DNA of 45,425 bases, from positions 1 to 45,425 of IMG/VR virus record IMGVR_UViG_3300023223_000914. One strand, given 5' to 3'. A program made the translations under genes and the position numbers. Below, in pieces: positions 22,571 through 31,255 of this stretch (the stretch's first letter is position 1; every line of letters starts with the position of its first letter). The notes under the pieces were generated by a model. That model was not told the origin of the DNA. It ran no database searches and saw only the letters and a list, made by a program, of their open reading frames with translations. The stretch comes from a virus.

Positions 22571-23394
22571 AGATTGCATTTTTCTCGTCTGATAAACCCC
22601 GAGAGCGCCAACTAGCGGCGGCATTTGCCAGGGGCGCACAACGTTTTAAGCATAAAGTATATATATTACGGGTGGGTGATACAGGCTACGATAAAGATTT
22701 CGATTTAGCGTGTATGGTGGGCGTAAAATCCAGGATCTTATGGCAGCAAATGCGTGTACTGGGTATACCGACGATGATGTTTGATAAAGGGTATAGCCGG
22801 CAAAAAGTGGGGGGTGGGTGGCTGTATTGGCGTATTGCTTATGATAGTCACCAGCCAACACCCCACACGTTGAACCGCCCATATAGTGACGATAGATTTA
22901 AACGGTTAAAGCTGCCTGTGTGCCCGTGGCGTGAAAAAGGCAAGCACATCCTGATAGCAGGCTCCAGTGAAAAATATCAACAGTTTTACGGGCTACCTAA
23001 CCCCACAGAGTATGCAAAGGGCTTGGTACGTAAGTTACGCCAAGATACTAGTAGACCTATCATTTATCGGCCTAAGCCAAGTTGGAGAGCAGCCGTACCT
23101 GTTGCAGGTACAGAGTTTTCGAAAAGTAGGTCATTGCTCGCTGATTTAGAGAACTGTCATGCTGTTGTTACCCATGGCTCTAATGTGTGTTATGAGGCGG
23201 CGCTTTATGGAATACCCAGCGTGATTACAGGTCAAGCGGTTATGAAGTCCGTATCGTCTACCGAACTGAGTGACATTGAGCATCCGCTAATGGGAGAGAG
23301 ATGGGGGGTCTTTAGGGCGCTAGCCTACCACCAATGGACGTTGAAGGAGATGGCCCGGGGTACCATGTTCAATACCGTTAAGGATTGGCTATGA
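22567..23394 (+). CDS. KpsS-like glycosyltransferase-fold protein, copy 3
   Basis: A 275-residue paralogue with a GTG start at 22567 that overlaps the stop of copy 2 (GTGA). Motifs: PWREKGKHILIAGSSEK, PIIYRPKPSW, LENCHAVVTHGSNVCYEAAL, GIPSV and YHQWTLKEMARGTMF. THGSN is the typical form of this motif, so this copy and copy 2 look catalytically intact. Its stop overlaps the start of the FAD oxidoreductase gene. Substrate unknown. Confidence 0.63.
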   Translation: MKIAFFSSDKPRERQLAAAFARGAQRFKHKVYILRVGDTGYDKDFDLACMVGVKSRILWQQMRVLGIPTMMFDKGYSRQKVGGGWLYWRIAYDSHQPTPHTLNRPYSDDRFKRLKLPVCPWREKGKHILIAGSSEKYQQFYGLPNPTEYAKGLVRKLRQDTSRPIIYRPKPSWRAAVPVAGTEFSKSRSLLADLENCHAVVTHGSNVCYEAALYGIPSVITGQAVMKSVSSTELSDIEHPLMGERWGVFRALAYHQWTLKEMARGTMFNTVKDWL

Positions 23395-24380
23395 GAGTAC
23401 GCATTATTGGTGCGGGCTTCTACGGTTGTCACATCGCTACAACGCTCATCGATGATGGACATGACGTGAGTATTGTTGAAGTAAAGAAAGATCTTTTCAG
23501 AGGTGCGTCGGGGAAGATACCCGCCCGTTTGCACCAGGGCTTTCACTACCCCCGGTCAAAGGCTACACGGGATGCTTGTCGGGCTCATCTACCGGAGTTT
23601 ATGGAAATATACGGTCGCTTTACTGAGTCAGTGCCAAACAATATTTACGCCATTGCCGAAGGTGGCAGTCTTGTGGATTTCCCGCAGTACGTAGACAGTT
23701 TGAGTGGTGAGGTCCCATTTGAGATAATAGACCCCAGGTCATATGGGTTAAGGAATGTTGAGGGTGCAGTGCTAACAGATGAAAGGCACATAATTATTGA
23801 TGAGGTCAAGGCATTTTTTCGAGAAAGACTGCATAAACATATAAAGTATGGTCACAAGCTTGTAGATCCTGGTGGCCGTGATTTTGATTTAACTGTAGAT
23901 GCTACATTTTGTACCTACGATAACACATTTGTAGATCGATATGAGCCTTGCGTTGTTGGATTGTTAAAGGGTCAAACGGATACAGCTATAACGATCATGG
24001 ATGGCCCTTTCAGCAGTTTATACCCCTGGAATGAAGGCAGAAACTTATGCAGCATATCCAGTGCTAAATGGACCCCTTTATCGAAGCAGTGTAGAACCTG
24101 GAGCGAAGCCAGGGCAATATTGCGGGAGCTAACATGTCGCGAGATGACAAAACGTGTTGAGGAGATGATGGAGGATTTAGCGCGTTACTATCCGGGAATT
24201 CATAGCTATGACATGCTAGATGTTATGACGTCTGTAAGGGCAATGCCTTTTTCTGGTGCTGATACACGCTTAGTGAATATCGTGGATGTCAGTGAGCGTA
24301 TCGTTCGCATCCAGGCGGGAAAGATTGACGCTGTTATTCATGCGGCAAAACTTATACAGCAAAGGTTGGAGGCGTTATGA
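23391..24380 (+). CDS. FAD-dependent oxidoreductase (DAO-like)
   Basis: A 329-residue protein beginning with a dinucleotide-binding fold: RIIGAGFYGCHIATTL (GxGxxG-type, residues 4-19) and an acidic IVEVKKD at the end of the second strand. SGKIPARLHQGFHYPRS is like the FAD-linked segment of sugar- and amine-oxidising DAO proteins found in surface-polysaccharide loci. The start is ATG 23391, overlapping the previous stop (ATGA), not the TTG at 23385. In this cassette it may modify a sugar nucleotide or sugar, but that is inference from neighbours. Confidence 0.75.
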   Translation: MRVRIIGAGFYGCHIATTLIDDGHDVSIVEVKKDLFRGASGKIPARLHQGFHYPRSKATRDACRAHLPEFMEIYGRFTESVPNNIYAIAEGGSLVDFPQYVDSLSGEVPFEIIDPRSYGLRNVEGAVLTDERHIIIDEVKAFFRERLHKHIKYGHKLVDPGGRDFDLTVDATFCTYDNTFVDRYEPCVVGLLKGQTDTAITIMDGPFSSLYPWNEGRNLCSISSAKWTPLSKQCRTWSEARAILRELTCREMTKRVEEMMEDLARYYPGIHSYDMLDVMTSVRAMPFSGADTRLVNIVDVSERIVRIQAGKIDAVIHAAKLIQQRLEAL

Positions 24381-24973
24381 AACTGGGTATAACCGGAGTT
24401 AGGAGTGCTATTACACAGGCCTTTATACCCTTATATGATGCTAATCCATCTCGTCGGGCAACGTGGTATTCACGCGCTATTCAGGATATGCCTTTAGATC
24501 TGGACGATTACTTACTATGTGCGGGGGTCTTACATGGCAAGCGTATTGGTGAGATGACAGGCTTAGAGCTCTCTGAAACGATGAGTGTTAATTTTGCCAG
24601 CATTGCCTCGTTTTGTGACCGGCTATTTGACTATAATGATAAAGCCAGGGTATGCGTTATAGGCTCTCAGTCAGGTGTTAATGGATCTTATGATATGGCC
24701 TATGCTGGCGCCAAGGCAGCGTTGCATTTATACGTTGAGACTAAAGCCCTATCCACCATCCAGCAACATTTAGTTTGTGTAGCACCAACAATTATCGAAG
24801 ATGCAGGTATGACACAACGTCGGGGAGATTTAAAGGCCAAATTGGCTGAGGGCAAATGCCGCCGTCTTAGACGATGGCTGAAGGCGGAAGAGGTTGCGCG
24901 TATAGCTTTATTTGCACTTAAAGAGCCGGCATTATGCAATACAGTGATTAACGCCTCGGGGGGCAACTGGTGA
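24377..24973 (+). CDS. Short-chain dehydrogenase/reductase
   Basis: A 198-residue compact SDR. The NAD(P)-binding turn is GITGVRSAI (short and atypical against TGxxxGIG), LLCAGVLHG stands for NAG, and the active site is SQSGVNGSYDMAYAGAK with Ser97 or Ser99, Tyr109 and Lys113. The end VINASGGNW matches the usual IDGGxxW. SDRs reduce or epimerise sugars and many other substrates. The Rossmann part is trimmed, so it may be specialised. It overlaps the oxidoreductase gene before it and the methyltransferase after it by four bases. Confidence 0.82.
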   Translation: MKLGITGVRSAITQAFIPLYDANPSRRATWYSRAIQDMPLDLDDYLLCAGVLHGKRIGEMTGLELSETMSVNFASIASFCDRLFDYNDKARVCVIGSQSGVNGSYDMAYAGAKAALHLYVETKALSTIQQHLVCVAPTIIEDAGMTQRRGDLKAKLAEGKCRRLRRWLKAEEVARIALFALKEPALCNTVINASGGNW

Positions 24974-25584
24974 TAGGACAAAAGGAAGTCCAGCGTATTG
25001 AGGCACAACGCGTGCACGCCATAATGGCGACCGGTTACGTGCCGTGTAACAGCGGTGTGGCGATTGACGGGGGAGCGCATATTGGGTCCTGGACTGTTGT
25101 GCTATCAGAATATTTTGATGAGATCTATGCCTTTGAGCCTTGTGAAAAGAGTTTTAGCATGCTGCTCAGAAATGTTGCCCTTGAATGTAATCCATTATGC
25201 CAAGTAAACACCCGGCGTAGAGCTTTAGTGGACGGTCCCTGTACAGTTGATGTCGTACAGCCCCGCCCCAAGCGTAGGGCGCTGACCGCCCGCCAAATCC
25301 GCATGGGCGGTACCGAGGTACAGGGCGTGGCAATTGACAGTCTGAATCTGTCCGGGTGTGACCTAATTAAACTCGATTTAGAGGGGGCCGAAGGTTTAGC
25401 TTTAGATGGGGCATACAGAACCATAAATAAATTCAAACCCTTTTTAGTACTCGAGTTTAACAATTTAGCATCTCAATTTGGCTATACAGAGGCGGGTATC
25501 ACAAAGGCTTTGCTGTCACATGGCTATGTTGAAGTGTGGCGGGAAGACGTTGATAGAGGGTTCGCATGCAAGCGCAAACAGTAA
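24970..25584 (+). CDS. FkbM-family SAM-dependent methyltransferase
   Basis: A 204-residue methyltransferase: motif I AIDGGAHIGSW, acidic motif II YAFEPCEKS, and the FkbM mark LIKLDLEGAEG followed by FLVLEFN. FkbM enzymes O-methylate sugars and polyketides and are frequent in phage and bacterial glycan loci. The start is GTG 24970, sharing bases with the previous stop (GTGA). A sugar O-methylation is the likeliest reaction given its neighbours. Confidence 0.85.
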   Translation: MIGQKEVQRIEAQRVHAIMATGYVPCNSGVAIDGGAHIGSWTVVLSEYFDEIYAFEPCEKSFSMLLRNVALECNPLCQVNTRRRALVDGPCTVDVVQPRPKRRALTARQIRMGGTEVQGVAIDSLNLSGCDLIKLDLEGAEGLALDGAYRTINKFKPFLVLEFNNLASQFGYTEAGITKALLSHGYVEVWREDVDRGFACKRKQ

Positions 25585-26321
25585 TTGTGACGGGCTTTTC
25601 GGCTAAAGGTTATGACGAGTATGGACGTCGTTTTCTGCAGACTTTTGAACAATATAATAATGGGTATCCTTTACACGTTTACACGGAAGATATACCACTG
25701 ATAGGGGGTTTTGCTGCTGATGTAAAACAATATTCACAAAGCGATATCCCAGGTTTAGACAATTTCTTAGCATCATCAGTGGGCGTCCCTGTTCAGAAGG
25801 GCAAAGAGAATAACGGGCATTGGCGGCCAAAAGAGATTAAAGCCGGCTATTCGTACCGTTTTGACGCTTACAAGTTCTGCAAGATGGTTTACACAATGCA
25901 GGCTGCCGCGCAGCGTATCGGCAATGGGTATATGGTGTGGCTTGACGGTGACACGGTTATTCGTCAGGCTATCCCTAAAGACCTAGTCAAAAAGTCATTG
26001 TCAGATAATAGCGACTTTGCTTATTTAGGCCGTGAGCCAAAGCACACTGAAACCGGATACTTGGTTTTCAAACTGCCTGAGGCAATGCCGTTACTGGACA
26101 GATGGGTTGAGTTTTATAGGAGCAGATCTTTCTTAATGCAGAATGAGTGGCACTCCGCTTATCTATTTGATCGCGCTCGTGAACTTCGCCCAGAGATAAA
26201 AGGCCACAACCTGACGCCGGGTGGTCGCGGCCATGTGATTCATAAGTGTTGGGTGGGCGATATTTTTGATCATCAGAAGGGCGCTCGCAAAGGTATGGCA
26301 AAGAGTCCAGAGGCTAAGTAA
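25566..26321 (+). CDS. GT-A-type glycosyltransferase-like protein
   Basis: A 251-residue protein whose middle holds MVWLDGDTVI with a DGD triplet (127-129), the metal/nucleotide-sugar site of GT-A transferases. It is followed by SDFAYLGREPKHTETGYLVF and a late RGHVIHKCWVGD. The C-terminus is basic. It overlaps the FkbM gene by 19 bases and the following GT gene by one. The pair of GT-A genes probably act on the same glycan. Confidence 0.65.
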   Translation: MQAQTVIVTGFSAKGYDEYGRRFLQTFEQYNNGYPLHVYTEDIPLIGGFAADVKQYSQSDIPGLDNFLASSVGVPVQKGKENNGHWRPKEIKAGYSYRFDAYKFCKMVYTMQAAAQRIGNGYMVWLDGDTVIRQAIPKDLVKKSLSDNSDFAYLGREPKHTETGYLVFKLPEAMPLLDRWVEFYRSRSFLMQNEWHSAYLFDRARELRPEIKGHNLTPGGRGHVIHKCWVGDIFDHQKGARKGMAKSPEAK

Positions 26322-27043
26322 TGTTACAAGTGTTTATTGGATATGATGCCAGGGAATATGAAGCCTTTGACGTTGCACGTAAATCATTAGCCATGCATAA
26401 CTATAATTATAACTATCTGTATTACAGCTCTGTCAATAAAATTTGCATAAGGGATTGTCGTAAAGAAGGGTTATATTACCGACCAACCTCTATGCGAGAT
26501 GGACAGCTATACGATGATATATCGCAGGCTCCGATGGCAACAGAGTTTGCCTTGACACGCTTTTTGGTGCCGGAGCTGGCAGGTGATTCAGATGATCGAT
26601 GGGCATTGTTCATGGATTGTGACGTATTGGTTCGCTGTGACATCCTGGATATCATGAAACACGCGGACAGCAAATATGCTGTGATGTGTGTGAAGCATGA
26701 TATTGACCATGGTACAGGGACTAAAATGCGTGGTTACAAACAGACACAATATGCACGTAAAAATTGGTCTTCAGTTATGCTGTGGAATCTGGATCATCCC
26801 GCCAATAAACGCTTAACAGTCGAGCATGTCAACACTTGCAAGGGCCTTTGGTTACACCAGTTATCCTGGCTAGAAGACCATGAAATAGGAAAGCTACCCT
26901 ACGAGTGGAACCATTTGGTGGGGTTGTTGCCAGAAAACGAAAATGCTAAAATCGTGCATTATACGCTGGGCACCCCCAATTTGGCGGGGTATGAGGATTG
27001 CGAGTACTCGAATGAATGGAAAGTTGAATTTAAGCGTTTTTAG
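26321..27043 (+). CDS. GT-A glycosyltransferase, GT8-like
   Basis: A 240-residue protein with VFIGYDAREYEAFDVARKSL at the start, the DxD site ALFMDCDVLVR (Asp99, Asp101) and a C-terminal AKIVHYTLGTPNL, the pattern of retaining GT8-like transferases that use UDP-sugars. It also has SSVMLWNLDHP, where the conserved N-x-G/N-D region sits in relatives. It closes the glycan block; a 12-base gap separates it from the next structural gene. Confidence 0.78.
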   Translation: MLQVFIGYDAREYEAFDVARKSLAMHNYNYNYLYYSSVNKICIRDCRKEGLYYRPTSMRDGQLYDDISQAPMATEFALTRFLVPELAGDSDDRWALFMDCDVLVRCDILDIMKHADSKYAVMCVKHDIDHGTGTKMRGYKQTQYARKNWSSVMLWNLDHPANKRLTVEHVNTCKGLWLHQLSWLEDHEIGKLPYEWNHLVGLLPENENAKIVHYTLGTPNLAGYEDCEYSNEWKVEFKRF

Positions 27044-27055
27044 TGGGGATACACC

Positions 27056-27316
27056 ATGGCCAGTACTGTTAAGCATCAGCCTAGTACTTCTGAATACATC
27101 TTAGTGATCAGCGGCACAACGAATGAATTCCTGCTCCAAAACGTCAGCACAGGTAATACGGCAGTGTATATCGTGTGGGCGGCAGCTCTGCCTGTCGGCA
27201 GCACTATAGGGCATCTATTACGACCAGGTGACGGGTTAACGCGTAACAGCTTAACAGGACAAGTTTTTGCTCGTGCCCTTACCGCTGACGCTATTGTTGC
27301 TGCGACAGAGGAATAG
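27056..27316 (+). CDS. Small virion-like beta protein
   Basis: An 86-residue protein rich in Ser, Thr and hydrophobic strands (YILVISGTTNEFLLQNVST, then VYIVWAAALPVG). It resembles small phage decoration or fibre-base proteins. No firm family. It is followed five bases later by the larger beta protein. Confidence 0.5.
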   Translation: MASTVKHQPSTSEYILVISGTTNEFLLQNVSTGNTAVYIVWAAALPVGSTIGHLLRPGDGLTRNSLTGQVFARALTADAIVAATEE

Positions 27317-27320
27317 TGTC

Positions 27321-28229
27321 ATGGCCAGGAGAAAGGAACGTAGAGGTTTTAGGCTGGTTAATGCTGTAGGCGGCACGGCTGCCGGTGGCGGTGGTGTGGA
27401 TGGTATCTTAGAGGGTGGCGCCGATAACTTCGAATCACCTGCCGTCAATAATTCTACCACACGTGGTACCACTTTAACGGCAGGATCTGCGAACACTAAA
27501 GGGTCGTTTGTAGAGTTAGATGCCTCTACGGCTTTCGCCGCTATAGGTGTTATTGTTTACGCTCAAGACTTTAGCGCTAGCAATCAAAGGCATCTTATAG
27601 ACATAGCTACCGGTGCGGCTGCCAGTGAGACGGTTGTTATTCCTAATGTCTTTTATGGTTCTCCCTCAACTTCGTCAGCCAGTCACCCTGCCCCCGTATT
27701 TTTGCCCATTGCCGTTGCCGCCGGGGCACGCATATCTGCCCGCACTCAGTCGGAGGACGGGTCGGCCACAATTGATGTCAGCATAACGTTGGTAGGCAGT
27801 ACAACGAGCACAGCTACACCCTCTGCACTTATTCGTGACTACGGTCCTGATACCTCAACAACATTACTGCCAAGTAGAGACTTTGGTTCTGCAGGGTCGG
27901 AGACGGTACACGTTAAATCTGCGTGGACAGAAATAACTGCAGCGACTACTGCAGCACATGAGTTTATTGCAATCGTATTCGGTGGGTTTAATAACGGTTC
28001 AGCGACACGCCAGTTTCTCGTAGATATTGGAACTGGGGGTGCTGGGAGTGAGGTTGTATTGCTCCCAGACATGCTTGTTAGCGTGGATCACGCAACAGAC
28101 AGAATTACTGCCTATGTAGGACCGTTGCCTGTGACTATCGCCTCAGGCACCCGTCTGTCTTTTAGGGCACAAGCTGACAACGTAGAGACATCATTTAATA
28201 TTATAGATGTCGCCGTTTACGGGTTGTAA
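27321..28229 (+). CDS. Two-repeat beta-sandwich protein, putative fibre/decoration
   Basis: A 302-residue protein. A basic start (MARRKERRGFRLVNAVGG) leads to a Gly-rich linker and two similar domains. Domain 1 has LIDIATGAAASETVVIPNV then ISARTQSEDGSATIDVSIT; domain 2 has LVDIGTGGAGSEVVLLPDM then LSFRAQADNVETSFNI. The shared '(V/I)DI-TG-AxSE-VV-(I/L)P' marks an internal duplication of about 120-130 residues. No catalytic residues seen. It is likely a virion surface or fibre component. I chose ATG 27321 with GAGGAA upstream. Confidence 0.6.
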   Translation: MARRKERRGFRLVNAVGGTAAGGGGVDGILEGGADNFESPAVNNSTTRGTTLTAGSANTKGSFVELDASTAFAAIGVIVYAQDFSASNQRHLIDIATGAAASETVVIPNVFYGSPSTSSASHPAPVFLPIAVAAGARISARTQSEDGSATIDVSITLVGSTTSTATPSALIRDYGPDTSTTLLPSRDFGSAGSETVHVKSAWTEITAATTAAHEFIAIVFGGFNNGSATRQFLVDIGTGGAGSEVVLLPDMLVSVDHATDRITAYVGPLPVTIASGTRLSFRAQADNVETSFNIIDVAVYGL

Positions 28230-28231
28230 AT

Positions 28232-28918
28232 ATGAAAAATTATGAATTAGCATTGATTTGTAAAGACGCATATAAATTCAGTACTTTTTCTAAATGCGAT
28301 GTAGAAGTGTTGGTTAAGTATTACGATAATTTATGTGTTATTGCTGTGCGGGGGACTGAGGCCCGTGATCTATGGACACAACGCGATAACTTTCGATGGC
28401 GTGACATGCTTAAGCGTAAGCAATGGAAGAACTGGTTTGGCGGCATAACGGATATAGCCAGAGACTTAATGGCCTGGCCTAAATATTCGCCAGAGCTCAA
28501 TGCTTACTTTCACGCGGGGTTCTTAAAAGGTGCAGAGCATGCCCGTGACGAGATTCTATCCGGAAAGTACGATATTACAAAGCTCACACCGCTGATTATC
28601 ACCGGACACAGTCTAGGGGGTGGAATAGCTCTGCCTTTGGCCTTGTTGCTGAAAAAGGAACGTGCAGAGGTGCAATCATGCGTGGTATTTGGCTGCCCCC
28701 GGGCTGTCCGCAAAAACTCAGAATTTGTTTTTAAAGACCTGCACGTGGCAAGCTATCGTTATGGTAATGATTTCGTAACTACTGTACCTAAAAGAGGTTG
28801 GGGATACAGTCACCCCGTGCCTTTACTTCAATTAGGCAATAGTACCGGCAGAAAGCCGAATTGGAGTGATCATTCTATTGACCTGTACATATCGGCATTA
28901 AAACCAAAGAGTAAATGA
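28232..28918 (+). CDS. Class 3 lipase-like alpha/beta hydrolase
   Basis: A 228-residue hydrolase of the fungal-type lipase (Lipase_3) family. The nucleophile elbow is GHSLGG (Ser127), after VIAVRGT (the oxyanion-side strand); Asp180 in YGNDFVTTVP and His214 in WSDHSID complete the triad. No signal peptide. It could hydrolyse host lipid or an acyl ester on a surface polymer during entry or exit, or deacylate LPS. Placement between two virion-protein genes suggests it may be packaged. It starts two bases after the preceding stop. Confidence 0.85.
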   Translation: MKNYELALICKDAYKFSTFSKCDVEVLVKYYDNLCVIAVRGTEARDLWTQRDNFRWRDMLKRKQWKNWFGGITDIARDLMAWPKYSPELNAYFHAGFLKGAEHARDEILSGKYDITKLTPLIITGHSLGGGIALPLALLLKKERAEVQSCVVFGCPRAVRKNSEFVFKDLHVASYRYGNDFVTTVPKRGWGYSHPVPLLQLGNSTGRKPNWSDHSIDLYISALKPKSK

Positions 28919-28919
28919 T

Positions 28920-29471
28920 ATGGCTACAGTAACAATCGGCAGTACTGAATATACAGTATACTCAGACGTAGCCACGGCAAATACCTATTTTAACGGCTCT
29001 ACTCAGTTCACAGACTGGGACCCGTTTACTGATGACGAGAAGTCACGCGGCCTTGTGTCATCTACTCGCTTAATTGAAAGACAGCAATGGCTGGGTGAAG
29101 TTGAAGTCGAGGGACAAGCCCTTGCTTTTCCCCGTACAGGCTTAAACGATTGCCAGGGTGATACAGTAACTGCTGCTGAGTCCCTGGTTATAGCTACCGA
29201 AGCCAGCCAGCTTCTTGCGCTTGATATTTTAGAGGGTGATGATGTTGAAACAAACATCTCTACTGAAGACTTAACTAAACGTTTAAAAGCCGGCTCTGTT
29301 GAGATTGAGAATTTTAGGGCGCAACTGGGAACAAGCACACGTTTTTCTCTCGATGTTATGGAATTGATAGGTTGTTTTCTGGCAGGCAGTTCTGCCATAG
29401 CCGGCAGCATTTCCACTGGTACCGACGGTGAAGCGCTTGATGATGACCTTTCTTTAAATCGGGGTTTTTAA
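28920..29471 (+). CDS. Head-tail connector, DnaT-like (putative)
   Basis: A 183-residue protein starting MATVTIGSTEYTVYSDVATA, with helices and the segment RLIERQQWLGEVEVEGQALA then FPRTGL. That short 'W-x-G-x-x-x...L-x-F-P-R' sequence is typical of the adaptor family often labelled DnaT-like in phage head-completion genes. It would attach to the portal. It overlaps the next gene by one base. Confidence 0.6.
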   Translation: MATVTIGSTEYTVYSDVATANTYFNGSTQFTDWDPFTDDEKSRGLVSSTRLIERQQWLGEVEVEGQALAFPRTGLNDCQGDTVTAAESLVIATEASQLLALDILEGDDVETNISTEDLTKRLKAGSVEIENFRAQLGTSTRFSLDVMELIGCFLAGSSAIAGSISTGTDGEALDDDLSLNRGF

Positions 29472-30025
29472 TGCGCGTAGCTCTAGTACTTGGCGGGGCG
29501 GACACACTGCAGGATGACTTAAAAAGAGCATGCGCAATGTGCTCTCCGGATACGCTGATTGCAACCAATAACGCGGGCCGAGATCTATCTGGAGTGTTAC
29601 CTCACTGGGTAACATTGCACACCGAAAAAATGCCTATTTGGATGGCAGAACGTAAAGCAGCTGGACACCCTGACGCTGAACAATTCTGGACTTCGAATAC
29701 TAAAACCATACCCGTTGAGCATGAAGGTTTATACAACCACGTGCCGACCTGGGACGGGTCCTCAGGGTTGTTGGCTATTACAGTGGCATTACATCTAGGG
29801 TATGAACGGGTAATACTGTGCGGTGTGCCTATGGATAAAAAGGCTAACCATTATGATGATGATCAGCCCTGGATGGATGCGCCACGCTATCGTGCTGCAT
29901 GGACACGCCACCTGTCAGAAATGAAAGGTAAAGTTAAGAGCTTTACGGGCTGGACTTCTCTTATATTAGGTGAACCGACGCAGGCATGGGTAAATGGCCA
30001 AGAGTCAAAAGCAAATACTAATTGA
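29471..30025 (+). CDS. MptE-like protein, second copy outside the glycan block
   Basis: A 184-residue Rossmann-like protein: VALVLGGADTLQDDLKRA, an ATNNAG strand end, then WDGSSGLLAITVALHLGYER and VILCGVPMDKKANHY. The SG...A...LG...ILCGxPM pattern matches the MptE/DUF115 type seen at 20142-20738, but overall similarity is low. It lies between connector genes and overlaps the head protein gene by 32 bases. It may add to the same glycan pathway. Confidence 0.6.
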   Translation: MRVALVLGGADTLQDDLKRACAMCSPDTLIATNNAGRDLSGVLPHWVTLHTEKMPIWMAERKAAGHPDAEQFWTSNTKTIPVEHEGLYNHVPTWDGSSGLLAITVALHLGYERVILCGVPMDKKANHYDDDQPWMDAPRYRAAWTRHLSEMKGKVKSFTGWTSLILGEPTQAWVNGQESKANTN

Positions 30026-30950
30026 TCAACTGAGCAAAGAGGAGCGCCAGATTCGCGAGGCGTTCTTACTGTTTATTGAAACTGTTAATTCCGATACCGT
30101 AATCAAGCAGATAAATGCTTTTCTTACGGCTGGAGATATTAACGGGGCATTAAACATAGTTGACACGCATGTCATTCGAATGTCGACGGTACTCCCCCGT
30201 GTGTTTCAGGACGTAGGCCAGGCGGAAACCGCCTCATTAGCTGCTGGGTTAGGTGCGGCAGGTGTTGGGGTATCATTCGATCCGACAGACATACAATCCG
30301 CTAACTTAATGCGTAACAGCCGCTTAGAGTTCATTCGTGAAACAACTGAGGCCCAGCGTGCTGCAACACGTCAGGCCTTAACGCGGGCATTTGAGACCGG
30401 TCAAGGGCCCCGTCAAACGGCTACAGCCTTTCGTGATAGTCTTGGTTTGACGGCTAAGCAAGAGCAGGCTGTAGTAAACTACCGTAGCCTACTTGAATCA
30501 AATGATCGACAAGCTCTTAGCCGTGACCTGCGAGACAGGCGTTTTGATAGAACTGTTGAGCGTGCGTTTTCAGAAGATCAACCCTTAACCAAGACTCAGA
30601 TTGATCGTATGGTGGATCGGTACCGTGAGAGGGCCGTACAGTTCCGGAGTGAGGTTGTAGCCAGGACCGAAGGAGTTCGAACTACCAGTTTAGCTCGTGA
30701 CCAGGCATTACGTCAGACTATCGATGATGTGGGTATACCGATTGAAGATGTTCAGCGCACCTGGAACCGTATTTCAGACGGTCGCCAGCGTGATGCTCAC
30801 GATGTTATGCAGGGGCAAACAGTAGGGCTGGATGAACGTTTTATCGACGGTGACGGCAATGAATTACGCTTTCCCGGGGACCCCCAGGCGCCTATTAAGA
30901 CAACGGCGCAATGCCGCTGCTTTATAACAGTGAAATTTACTAATCGTTAG
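29994..30950 (+). CDS. Minor head/head morphogenesis protein (Mu gpF-like)
   Basis: A 318-residue protein. The C-terminal third has VVARTEGVRTTSLARDQAL, then RTWNRISDGRQRDAHDVM, GQTV, and a CRC close (TTAQCRCFI), the signature of the phage Mu gpF/SPP1 gp7 family. These proteins bind portal and DNA in the head and may be injected. The N-terminal two-thirds are helical. It is the last rightward gene before the leftward island; its TAG overlaps the stop of the opposing gene. Confidence 0.87.
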   Translation: MAKSQKQILIDQLSKEERQIREAFLLFIETVNSDTVIKQINAFLTAGDINGALNIVDTHVIRMSTVLPRVFQDVGQAETASLAAGLGAAGVGVSFDPTDIQSANLMRNSRLEFIRETTEAQRAATRQALTRAFETGQGPRQTATAFRDSLGLTAKQEQAVVNYRSLLESNDRQALSRDLRDRRFDRTVERAFSEDQPLTKTQIDRMVDRYRERAVQFRSEVVARTEGVRTTSLARDQALRQTIDDVGIPIEDVQRTWNRISDGRQRDAHDVMQGQTVGLDERFIDGDGNELRFPGDPQAPIKTTAQCRCFITVKFTNR

Positions 30951-31255
30951 TGCGCATCTATCCAAGCCTTGCATTCTTCTTGTGTTTCTGCCCAGCAGAA
31001 AATTGGTTGATTACCAAACACTGCGCCTACCTCCAGCCACCCACAGTCTTGACGAATGAAAGCTTCACATAATGCAAAAGCCTCACTTTCTGTTACTGAC
31101 ACGGACAATTCTATATCTATCCCAAGATCGTTGCGGTCCCTCATCGCTATTTTGTTCCAGACCTCTGTAGCTAAATTTTGGTTAAGTCTTGAGGTTATCT
31201 TGCTGTAAAGTCTTGTAACTAAACCCCGACCAGGCCTTAGAATTATATGGTTCAC
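30947..31255 (-). CDS. Hypothetical protein at end of leftward island
   Basis: A 102-residue soluble protein that I cannot assign. It has a conserved-looking N-terminus MNHIILRPGRGLVTRLYSK and a C-terminal WAETQEECKAWIDAH. It is transcribed against the structural genes and meets the head gene tail to tail: their stop codons share bases 30948-30949. The ATG at 31255 lies 12 bases downstream of the thyA stop. Confidence 0.55.
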   Translation of the reverse strand: MNHIILRPGRGLVTRLYSKITSRLNQNLATEVWNKIAMRDRNDLGIDIELSVSVTESEAFALCEAFIRQDCGWLEVGAVFGNQPIFCWAETQEECKAWIDAH

